Source: an uncultured Desulfovibrio sp. (lineage in GTDB: Bacteria; Desulfobacterota; Desulfovibrionia; Desulfovibrionales; Desulfovibrionaceae). From it: 16,032 bases of DNA. The stretch covers positions 1 to 16,032 of the forward strand of contig NZ_CASDOY010000048.1 of NCBI RefSeq assembly GCF_949282365.1, read 5' to 3'. Each line of letters opens with the position of its first letter. Within the stretch, counting starts at the first letter, position 1. The notes beneath the pieces are model-generated. The model did not search any database, had not been told where the DNA came from, and saw only the letters and a program-made list of their open reading frames with translations. Position numbers and translations under genes: made by a program. Below, piece after piece: positions 1 to 5,764 of the stretch.

Positions 1-1104
1 GCGGTCTTCCTTGCCGTGGGGGCAGGTGCGCATGGAGGCCATGCCGTCGCACTTCTTGCAGTAGAAGGTCCAGTCGATGTTCAGCGGCTGGCAGAGCAGG
101 CGCTTGCCTTCTTCGGCGGGCACAGGGATCTTGCGGAAGATTTCCTGGGCTTCGAACATGCCGTAGAAGTCGCCCACACCGGCGTGGTCACGGCCGACCA
201 GCAGGTTGTTGATGCCGTAGTTCTGACGGAAGGTGGCGTGCAGCAGGGCTTCGCGGGGACCGGCATAGCGCATGTCCAGAGGATAGCCGGCCTGGATGAC
301 GAAGTCTTTCACGAAGTACTTGTCGACCAGGGTGTCGATGCATTTCACGCGCACTTCGGCCGGGATGTCGCCGGGTTTCAGGGCGCCCACCAGGGAGTGG
401 ATGACCACGCCGTCGCACACTTCGACGCCGATCTTGGCCAGGTATTCATGCGAGCGGTGCATGGGGTTGCGCAGCTGCAGGGCGGCGACCTTCTGCCAGC
501 CGCGTTCGTCCATCTTGGCACGCAGCTGGGCGGGGGTCATGTACACGCCGGGGAACTTTTCGGGGAATTCGCCCTGGGAGAGCACTTTCACGGTACCGGC
601 CAGGTTGTATTCCTTCTGGGCCAGGACCATCTTCACGCCGGGATGGTCATTGGGGGCCACTTCCCAGAACTTTTCGGAGTCGGGGCCTTCGCCCTTGAAC
701 ACCAGTTCGCATTCCCACTTCTTGTCGGCTTCGGTCATTTCATAGACTTCTTCGACCTTCAGGGTGGCCATGAGTTCGCCCTTGCGGACCAGGGCCACTT
801 CGTCGCCGGCTTTCAGGCCCTTGGCGTCGTCAGCGGAGATGTCCAGGGTCACGGGCACGGGCCAGAAGGTGCCGTCGGACAGCGTCATGTTTTCGCACAC
901 GCTCTTCCAGTCGGCCTTGTTCATGAAGCCGTTCAGGGGCGAGAAGCCGCCGATGCCCATCATGATCAGGTCGCCCTTGGCGCGAGAGGAGATCTCAATC
1001 TGCTTCAGGCCGGCAGCCTTTTTCTTTTCTTCTTCCAGAGCCGCGCCTTCCAGCAGGCAACACACCAGGCCCTTGCCACCATGAGGGGGAACCAGTTTGG
1101 ACAT
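1..1104 (-). CDS. sat: Sulfate adenylyltransferase (ATP sulfurylase), N-terminal part, cut by left edge
   Basis: This cytoplasmic enzyme activates sulfate with ATP to give adenosine 5'-phosphosulfate and pyrophosphate, the first step of dissimilatory sulfate reduction. The window holds 368 codons in frame and no stop, so roughly the last 50-60 residues of a usual ~420-residue protein lie to the left. The ATG at 1102-1104 is preceded by GGAGG eight bases upstream and the protein begins MSKLVPPHGG. Visible motifs are QLRNPMHRSHE at about residues 210-220, with the HxxH nucleotide-binding histidines, and GRDHAG at about 303-308. Near the left edge there is a cysteine cluster (CKKC followed by RTCPH), as in the metal-binding ATP sulfurylases of sulfate reducers. 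Regulation is suggested by a Rex-like box inside the promoter. Identification is firm; only completeness is uncertain. Confidence 0.96.
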   Translation of the reverse strand, partial: MSKLVPPHGGKGLVCCLLEGAALEEEKKKAAGLKQIEISSRAKGDLIMMGIGGFSPLNGFMNKADWKSVCENMTLSDGTFWPVPVTLDISADDAKGLKAGDEVALVRKGELMATLKVEEVYEMTEADKKWECELVFKGEGPDSEKFWEVAPNDHPGVKMVLAQKEYNLAGTVKVLSQGEFPEKFPGVYMTPAQLRAKMDERGWQKVAALQLRNPMHRSHEYLAKIGVEVCDGVVIHSLVGALKPGDIPAEVRVKCIDTLVDKYFVKDFVIQAGYPLDMRYAGPREALLHATFRQNYGINNLLVGRDHAGVGDFYGMFEAQEIFRKIPVPAEEGKRLLCQPLNIDWTFYCKKCDGMASMRTCPHGKEDR

Positions 1105-1180
1105 TGAGAAATCCTCCATTTGATTTTGTTGCTATACCGTTGCGCAATGGGCGCATCCGTAACGTCTCTTTGTGAGTTGC

Positions 1181-1210
1181 ATCTTGTGAATAATCTAACA
1201 AAAAGTCAAC
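1181..1210 (-). promoter_or_regulatory. Candidate sigma70 promoter of sat
   Basis: On the minus strand TTGACT (1205-1210) is followed after 18 bases by CAAGAT (1181-1186). The -35 matches five of six consensus bases and the -10 only three, with a slightly long spacer, so it is a weak promoter by sequence. It lies about 77 bases upstream of the sat start, in a short AT-rich island inside GC-rich DNA. A Rex-like operator occupies the spacer. Confidence 0.5.
1184..1201. promoter_or_regulatory. Rex-like operator overlapping the sat promoter
   Basis: The plus strand reads TTGTGAATAATCTAACAA, which fits the Rex consensus TTGTGAANNNNTTCACAA at 12 of 14 defined positions. It sits between the -35 and -10 of the candidate sat promoter, where a bound repressor would block RNA polymerase. 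Rex is an NADH/NAD-sensing repressor, and in Desulfovibrio vulgaris it is known to repress sat. A further half-site TTGTGA occurs at 1170-1175. The related CRP/FNR-type HcpR motif is similar, so HcpR is an alternative reader of this site. Confidence 0.6.
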
Positions 1211-1867
1211 CGCATTTCCGGATTTTTCACGGAAACGACGCACGAAGGACGCGGACTGAAACGGCTATCGCACTGATTTAACAGACGAAGAGCGCTGAAA
1301 ATTTTTTATTGTGAAAATTCACGCGCACTCGGGCCACACCGTCCCGGCCGGCTGCTCCCGCCGCAGGGCAGGCAAAGCCCGTGGCCGGAATTTGCGGGGA
1401 ACATAGCACGGCCGCCGCGCCATGAAAAGGGGGCCTGCGGGCCTCCTGCCGTGACTGCCACGCAGCCCTGCGAAAATGCAGGATAAATTCTTGCAGCGAA
1501 ATCGGCTCGGGCAGGAATGCGACCCTCTGCGGGGGGCTTTGGGCATATCCGGCTGCCCGTCGTCCGGGGACTGCGCGGCGCGGAAGGCCGGGCGGCTGGC
1601 GACGGCCGTCCGCACGGGGGGACGGGGACAGGCCGCGGCGGAAGGCCGTGGAGCGGCCCCTGCGCTGCTGGTGGACGAGCGACGCACACGTCCGCGCACG
1701 GGCGTGGCGGATACGTCGGTGCGCGGGGCGCAGCGGCATATCGTGCCTGCGTCCCCGAAGGAGGATGACGGGCCGGCTCGCGGGAGCGCGGCAATCGGGG
1801 ACGGGCAGGAGGTCCGGGCAGGAAGGGCGGCCCGTCCCGGCGGGGCACAGGGCCGGGGAGGAGACCG
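1211..1867. other. Gene-free stretch between sat promoter and peroxidase terminator
   Basis: About 650 bases hold no coding region that I can support. Several overlapping frames are open on both strands, but their translations are rich in Arg, Pro and Ala with no recognisable domain, no ribosome-binding site at a sensible distance and no consistent third-position bias. Around 1300-1325 there is a short AT-rich patch with the inverted repeat GTGAAAATTCAC (1311-1322). I see no tRNA or rRNA in it. Confidence 0.5.
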
Positions 1868-1868
1868 G

Positions 1869-1897
1869 AAAAAAGCCCGGCATCGGGGATGCCGGGC
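1869..1897 (-). terminator. Rho-independent terminator of the cytochrome c peroxidase gene
   Basis: A perfect 10-bp stem (1875-1884 with 1888-1897, GCCCGGCATC paired to its complement) with a 3-base loop is followed on the minus strand by six U residues (1869-1874). It begins 45 bases after the peroxidase stop codon and faces the same way. Confidence 0.88.
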
Positions 1898-1942
1898 CTT
1901 GCCGTGACGCGGCGGGCCGCGACGGCTGTCCGGGGGGCGGGG

Positions 1943-3304
1943 CTAGCGGGAGACGGGCGTGCCCTGCACGGGCTGGCCCTGATGCTGGCCGGTCAGAGTG
2001 CGCAGGAAGCCCACGATGAGGTTGCGGTCCTTTTCAGGCACGTCCAGGCCGGAGCAGTAGGCACCCATGATGCGCACGGCTTCGTCCAGGGTGGTGACGG
2101 TGCCGTCGTGCAGGTAGGGATGGGTCAGCTCCACGTTGCGCAGGTTGGGCACCTTGAAGCGGTGCATGTCTTCTTCCTGCTTGCTGGCATTGAAGCGGCC
2201 CTTGTCCGAGCCCAGCGGCTTGCCGCCGCGGTCGGCGAAGTAGTCCTTCTTGAGGTCCATGTATTCATAGGACTGGCCGCCCATGCCCTTGCCCACATGG
2301 CAGGAGGCGCAGCGATAGGCCTTGAAGCGTTCGTAGCCTTCCACCTCGGCGGCGGTGAGGGCGGACTTGTCGCCGCGCAGCCAGCGGTCGAAGCGGCTGT
2401 CGGGCGAGATGAGGGTCTTTTCGTATTCGGCGATGGCGTCCGTGATGTTCTTCTCGGACCAGCCGTCGGGATAGACGGCGCGGAACTTCGCGCTCAGTTC
2501 GGCATCGGCGGCCAGACGGGCCGTGATCTCCTGCCAGTCCTTGCTGCCCATCTCGATGGGGTTCAGCGGCGGGCCGCCGGCCTGTTCCTGCAGGTCGGCC
2601 GCGCGGCCGTCCCAGAACTGCACGAAGTTGAACACGGCATTGAAGGTGGTGGGCGCGTTCACATCGCCCAGCTGCTTGCGGATGCCCTCGGAGAAGCGGG
2701 CGTTGTCCGTGCCGGCCTTGTCCAGGGCATGACAGCTGGCGCAGGCCACGGTGCTGTCGGCGGAGATGCGCACGTCGTTGAACAGGGCCTTGCCCAGGGC
2801 CACTTTGGCTTCGTCCACGGGCAGGCTGCGGGGGATGGGCTGGATGGGCTCGTTGGCGTGCTCGGGGGCCGCATCCGTGGCATAGTGGGCCTTGCGCGTC
2901 TCGGCCGCCCAGGCCAGGATGTCCTTCTTGTCCTTGTCGGACAGGCGGCTGCCCCAGTGTACGATGGCGAACTTGGCCGGCGGCATGGTGTCGTTGTGGA
3001 TGACCCATTCCATCTTGGCGATCACGGTCTCGCCCACGGGCTTGTCCTTGCGCTGCACCAGTTCCTGATTGAGGTCCAGGGCGCGGATGCCGTCCCTGTA
3101 GTCCTGTTCGATGATGCCGCGGATACCGGGCACCTTGGCATAGAACGGCAGGTCATAGCCACGGGAGTGGCAGGCCATGCACTTGTCCTGCACGATGCCC
3201 GAGACACTGGCAAATTTGCTTTTCACCTCGTCCAGCCCCTGCGCCATGGCAGGGGTGCAGGCCAGCAGCACGACGGCGGCGGAAGCCAGCAGTTTTTCCT
3301 TCAT
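1943..3304 (-). CDS. ccp: Tri-haem cytochrome c peroxidase (YhjA type), exported
   Basis: The product is a predicted periplasmic peroxidase reducing hydrogen peroxide with electrons from a c-type cytochrome or quinol. I chose the ATG at 3302-3304 because AAGGAGG lies six bases upstream and the protein then starts with a signal peptide (MKEKLL, cut after AMA at residue 21); the ATG at 3308-3310 abuts the Shine-Dalgarno. The mature protein carries three CxxCH haem motifs: CMACH at 42-46, CASCH at 188-192 and CASCH at 332-336. The first lies in an extra N-terminal haem domain with a TMPP segment near 106-109 that could supply the Met ligand. The other two belong to the di-haem CcpA/MauG peroxidase core, which has the PLNPIEMG segment near 246-253. 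The 453-residue length suits the tri-haem subtype. LLAC in the signal peptide makes a lipoprotein form possible but less likely. It appears monocistronic. Confidence 0.92.
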   Translation of the reverse strand: MKEKLLASAAVVLLACTPAMAQGLDEVKSKFASVSGIVQDKCMACHSRGYDLPFYAKVPGIRGIIEQDYRDGIRALDLNQELVQRKDKPVGETVIAKMEWVIHNDTMPPAKFAIVHWGSRLSDKDKKDILAWAAETRKAHYATDAAPEHANEPIQPIPRSLPVDEAKVALGKALFNDVRISADSTVACASCHALDKAGTDNARFSEGIRKQLGDVNAPTTFNAVFNFVQFWDGRAADLQEQAGGPPLNPIEMGSKDWQEITARLAADAELSAKFRAVYPDGWSEKNITDAIAEYEKTLISPDSRFDRWLRGDKSALTAAEVEGYERFKAYRCASCHVGKGMGGQSYEYMDLKKDYFADRGGKPLGSDKGRFNASKQEEDMHRFKVPNLRNVELTHPYLHDGTVTTLDEAVRIMGAYCSGLDVPEKDRNLIVGFLRTLTGQHQGQPVQGTPVSR

Positions 3305-3391
3305 ATGCATCCTCCTTGGGGGCGATGCCGGGACGGCATCAGTTTGTTTGCGGGTGCAGCAAGAGGTTTTTTTCACAAATGGCGATATATG

Positions 3392-3414
3392 TCAATAGTA
3401 ATATTTATTGTTAA
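3392..3414. promoter_or_regulatory. AT-rich imperfect inverted repeat and probable promoter zone upstream of the peroxidase gene
   Basis: On the minus strand this 23-base stretch begins TTAACAATAA and ends TTACTATTGA around a central ATA; the two arms match imperfectly as an inverted repeat. It overlaps plausible promoter elements: TTGTCC then, 16 bases on, TACTAT; or TTAACA with a late TATATC. It lies about 90 bases upstream of the peroxidase start in the most AT-rich DNA of the left half. The form resembles Fur/PerR-family or CRP-family operators, and peroxide control would make sense, but I cannot assign a regulator. The rest of 3305-3522 shows a small leader hairpin (3324-3340) just before the ribosome-binding site and no gene. 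Confidence 0.35.
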
Positions 3415-3522
3415 TTGGACAACACCTCAGATTTTGTATGTTTTTCAGGGATGCTCACTGGAACTTTTGCTATTTTATCAATGATTCAAGTGGGCTATGT
3501 ACAACCATCTGAAATGGCGCAT

Positions 3523-3557
3523 AAAAAAGGAAGGGATGCCATGATGGCATCCCTTCC
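3523..3557 (-). terminator. Rho-independent terminator of the carboxylase-ssb operon
   Basis: A perfect 12-bp stem (3529-3540 with 3546-3557, GGAAGGGATGCC and its complement) with a 5-base loop is followed on the minus strand by six U residues (3523-3528). It lies about 110 bases after the ssb stop and is the first strong terminator downstream of the five-gene run. Confidence 0.9.
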
Positions 3558-3626
3558 TTCCAGGGGCATACGCGGCCTGCCGCGTCCGTCCGCGGCCGGC
3601 CCCCCCGGGAAGCGGCGGGACAACGG

Positions 3627-3645
3627 CCGTGTCCGGCGGACACGG
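3627..3645. other. Hairpin just downstream of ssb
   Basis: CCGTGTCC (3627-3634) pairs perfectly with GGACACGG (3638-3645) across a 3-base loop, 22 bases beyond the ssb stop codon. No U run follows, so it may be a 3' stabilising hairpin ahead of the true terminator, or simply a GC-rich accident. Confidence 0.4.
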
Positions 3646-3667
3646 GGCGCGGGGCGGGACGGCGGGC

Positions 3668-4195
3668 CTAGAAGGGCACCTCGTCCATATTGGAGGCTTC
3701 GGAGGGGAAGGCGGGGCCCAGGTCGTCGTCGCGCTGCTGGGGCGCGGGACGGCGCGGGGCCTGGCGCTGGCCGCCCATGTTGTTGCCGCCCATATTGCCA
3801 CGGGGAGCGCGGGGCGCGGGCGCGCCGTAGTCGTCGTCATAGCCGCCCGCGTCGGCGCGGGAGGCATCGCCGCGGCGGTCCAGGAACTGGACGCGCTGGG
3901 CCTTGATCTCGGTGGTATAGCGGTCCTGGCCGTTCTGGTCCTGCCATTTGCGGGTCTGCAGGCTGCCTTCCACATAGACCAGGCTGCCCTTGGACAGGAA
4001 ATTGGCGCAGTTCTCGGCCTGGCGCTGGAACACGGACACGCGGTGCCATTCGGTGCGTTCCACCTTGTTGCCGTCGCGGTCCATATAGGATTCGTCCGTG
4101 GCCACGTTGAGGCTGGCCACCGGCGAACCGCTCTGGGTATAGCGCAGTTCGGGGTCGCGACCAAGGCGACCGATGATCATGACTTTGTTCAGCAT
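3668..4195 (-). CDS. ssb: Single-strand DNA-binding protein
   Basis: SSB coats single-stranded DNA during replication, repair and recombination and recruits partner proteins through its C-terminal tip. The 175-residue product starts MLNKVMIIGRLGRDPE, the usual opening of the bacterial SSB OB fold, which extends to about residue 110 (with TEWHRVSVF and LVYVEGSL strands). A Gly/Arg/Pro-rich flexible linker follows, and the protein ends in the acidic hydrophobic tip MDEVPF, equivalent to the MDDIPF tip of Escherichia coli SSB. AAGGAG lies eight bases before the ATG. It starts 36 bases after the stop of the unrecognised 260-residue gene and is the last gene before the 3523-3557 terminator, so it is probably co-transcribed with the carboxylase genes. 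Confidence 0.96.
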   Translation of the reverse strand: MLNKVMIIGRLGRDPELRYTQSGSPVASLNVATDESYMDRDGNKVERTEWHRVSVFQRQAENCANFLSKGSLVYVEGSLQTRKWQDQNGQDRYTTEIKAQRVQFLDRRGDASRADAGGYDDDYGAPAPRAPRGNMGGNNMGGQRQAPRRPAPQQRDDDLGPAFPSEASNMDEVPF

Positions 4196-4231
4196 ATCTT
4201 CTGCTCCTTGAGCAATAGCTCGGATGCCGTC

Positions 4232-5014
4232 TCAGCGCAGGCCGAAAAGGCGGCGGAAGAAGGACGGCTTTTTGCGTTGGGGGCCGGAGCCCGTGGCGGA
4301 CAGACAGTCCTCCATCCTGGTCAGGGCGTCTTCCAGGTCCTCGCTGGCCCGGTGGGCGGCGCGGGGATCGTTGGCCCGCAGGGCCGCGTCCAGGCGGCTG
4401 CGCTGCACGAGGGCCTCGGCCAGCGCCTCCTTGAAGGGCTCCTGCTGCTGGGGCCAGCGTTTTTCGGCCATGCCCCTTTCCAGGACGTCCAGCAGGTCCG
4501 TCACGCCCGCCTTGCCCGCGCCGGCCGGGCCGAAGGCCAGCAGGCTGAGGCCGGGCCAGCATTCTTCCAGCAGGGCGGGGTTCCAGGTGACGGCCACGGT
4601 CCTGATGCGGGCCACCGGCCCGGTCAGGGGCGCCGGGACGGCCGTCTGCGCCAGAGCGGCTTCCAGACCGTCCAGCAGGGCGGCCAGGGCCGTGAGGCCG
4701 GCGGCGGCCTCTCCGCCCTGCCAGCTGCCGAGGGCGTCCTCGCAGCGGCGGGTCAGGTCGCAGAGGGGGCGCAGGCTGTCCAGGGAGAGGGGGGCCAGGG
4801 CGTCCACATCACGCATGGTCAGGCGGCTCAGGCACTGGGCCAGCTCCAGCAGGCCGGGGGCCTGCGCGCCGGGCAGGCCCAGCCAGGCGGCGATGTCCTC
4901 GCCATAGGGCTCGGCGGCCTTGCGGGCCAGGGCCAGCAGGGCGGGCCAGCGGCGGGCCGTGAGGCCGTCGGGATCGTCCGCGGCCTTCTGGCGGATCTGC
5001 AGTGCCATGCCCAT
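4232..5014 (-). CDS. Hypothetical 260-residue protein with basic aromatic C-terminal tail
   Basis: I do not recognise this protein. It is rich in Ala and Leu, probably mostly helical, and has no signal peptide or membrane segment. The tail RKKPSFFRRLFGLR (about 247-260) is strongly basic with aromatic residues and could be an amphipathic membrane-binding or partner-binding element; that is inference. The ATG at 5012-5014 lies six bases after the stop of the biotinyl-like carrier gene, and a weak AGG about ten bases upstream lies inside that gene, so translation is probably coupled; the ATG at 5006-5008 is an alternative start. The ssb gene follows after 36 bases. Third-position GC bias and the tight packing support a real gene. 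Its place suggests a role linked to the carboxylase or to SSB, with no direct evidence for either. Confidence 0.8.
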   Translation of the reverse strand: MGMALQIRQKAADDPDGLTARRWPALLALARKAAEPYGEDIAAWLGLPGAQAPGLLELAQCLSRLTMRDVDALAPLSLDSLRPLCDLTRRCEDALGSWQGGEAAAGLTALAALLDGLEAALAQTAVPAPLTGPVARIRTVAVTWNPALLEECWPGLSLLAFGPAGAGKAGVTDLLDVLERGMAEKRWPQQQEPFKEALAEALVQRSRLDAALRANDPRAAHRASEDLEDALTRMEDCLSATGSGPQRKKPSFFRRLFGLR

Positions 5015-5020
5015 GACGGT

Positions 5021-5671
5021 CTAGCCTTTTTCCGTCCACTCGGTCTGGACGCGCATGATGACGTCCTGGATGACGGGCAGCTGTTCCTGCGGGCAGACGC
5101 CGATGAGGGGCGCGTCCGCATCCATGTTTTCGTTGTAGCTGAAGTAGACGGCGTAGATGACGCCCGTGGGGCCGCTGTAGTGCAGGGGCACCTCGCGCTT
5201 CATGCGCGACATGATGAGCAGCTCCATGCCGTCGCGCACCACCACGGAGTGGGCGTCCGAGGCGCGGATCTTCTTGTCCACTTCGGGCGTGAAGTAATAC
5301 TTGGCCCGTTCGGGCGCGCGGAAGAGGTGCAGGGCCTTCTTGAGGATCTTGTGTTCCACCTCGCTGCGGGTGAGCATGTGGCGGATGACCATCAGGGGCG
5401 TGCCCGCTTCCACGAACATGCCTTCCAGCTGGCTGTGGATCCTGCTGACCACGCCTTTTTCGGGCGAGCAGATGGGTTTGGGGTTGCGTTCGCGTTCCAG
5501 GGTGGCCAGGCGGGTGCCGGGCTTTTCCTTCCACTGGCCCTGGGGGCCGAGGACCTCGTCGCCTTCCTTGATGTCGGCGAAGGTCACCACGCCGGTGTGG
5601 GGCGTGCGGATGGTGATCTCGCGGTAGGGAGAGGCTTTGATTTCATCCAGCAATGCGGAAATGTTGATCAT
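5021..5671 (-). CDS. Biotinyl/lipoyl-like carrier protein without the usual AMKM motif
   Basis: The 216-residue protein begins MINISALLDE at the ATG at 5669-5671; an in-frame GTG 14 codons upstream has no better ribosome-binding site. Residues ~19-97 look like a biotinyl/lipoyl barrel: TPHTGVVTF, then KEGDEV (35-40), then GVVSRIHSQLEGMFVEAGTPL, matching the two half-barrels of biotin carriers. Where a biotin carrier has EAMKM at the hairpin turn, this protein has LERERNPKPI (58-67), so the biotinyl lysine in its normal context is absent; K65 is the only lysine in the turn. Residues 98-216 form an extra domain that I do not recognise. It lies between the carboxyltransferase and the 260-residue protein. 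Its position argues for the carrier subunit of the carboxylase, but biotinylation is unproven and a structural role is possible. Confidence 0.75.
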   Translation of the reverse strand: MINISALLDEIKASPYREITIRTPHTGVVTFADIKEGDEVLGPQGQWKEKPGTRLATLERERNPKPICSPEKGVVSRIHSQLEGMFVEAGTPLMVIRHMLTRSEVEHKILKKALHLFRAPERAKYYFTPEVDKKIRASDAHSVVVRDGMELLIMSRMKREVPLHYSGPTGVIYAVYFSYNENMDADAPLIGVCPQEQLPVIQDVIMRVQTEWTEKG

Positions 5672-5730
5672 GCGTTTTTCCCGCTGTTTCCTTGGTCTTG
5701 GGTGGGGCCGCACCGGAGAGGGCGGCGGAA

Positions 5731-5755
5731 GGCGGGGCGCCGGCGGCGCCCCGCC
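5731..5755. other. Strong GC hairpin in the gap between carboxyltransferase and carrier genes
   Basis: GGCGGGGCGCC (5731-5741) pairs perfectly with its complement at 5745-5755 across a 3-base loop, giving an all-GC 11-bp stem. It begins 10 bases beyond the carboxyltransferase stop in the 93-base gap before the carrier gene. No U run follows on either strand, so it is not a typical terminator; mRNA processing or differential stability within the operon is a reasonable guess. Confidence 0.5.
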
Positions 5756-5764
5756 CGCTGTCGG

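Noticed and set aside
16..1107. A plus-strand open frame of 363 codons over sat
   Set aside because: It is the antisense shadow of sat, whose motifs and start site are clear on the minus strand.
1308..1323. A second Rex box around TTGTGAAAATTCACGC
   Set aside because: The arms are two bases too close for Rex or CRP/HcpR spacing, and no promoter of a known gene lies beside it.
1278..1883. Overlapping minus- and plus-strand frames in the gap between sat and the peroxidase
   Set aside because: They are Arg/Pro-rich, overlap one another and the terminator, and lack ribosome-binding sites and domains.
1889..3484. A plus-strand open frame of 531 codons over the peroxidase gene
   Set aside because: It is antisense to the tri-haem peroxidase and crosses its leader; no domain and no ribosome-binding site.
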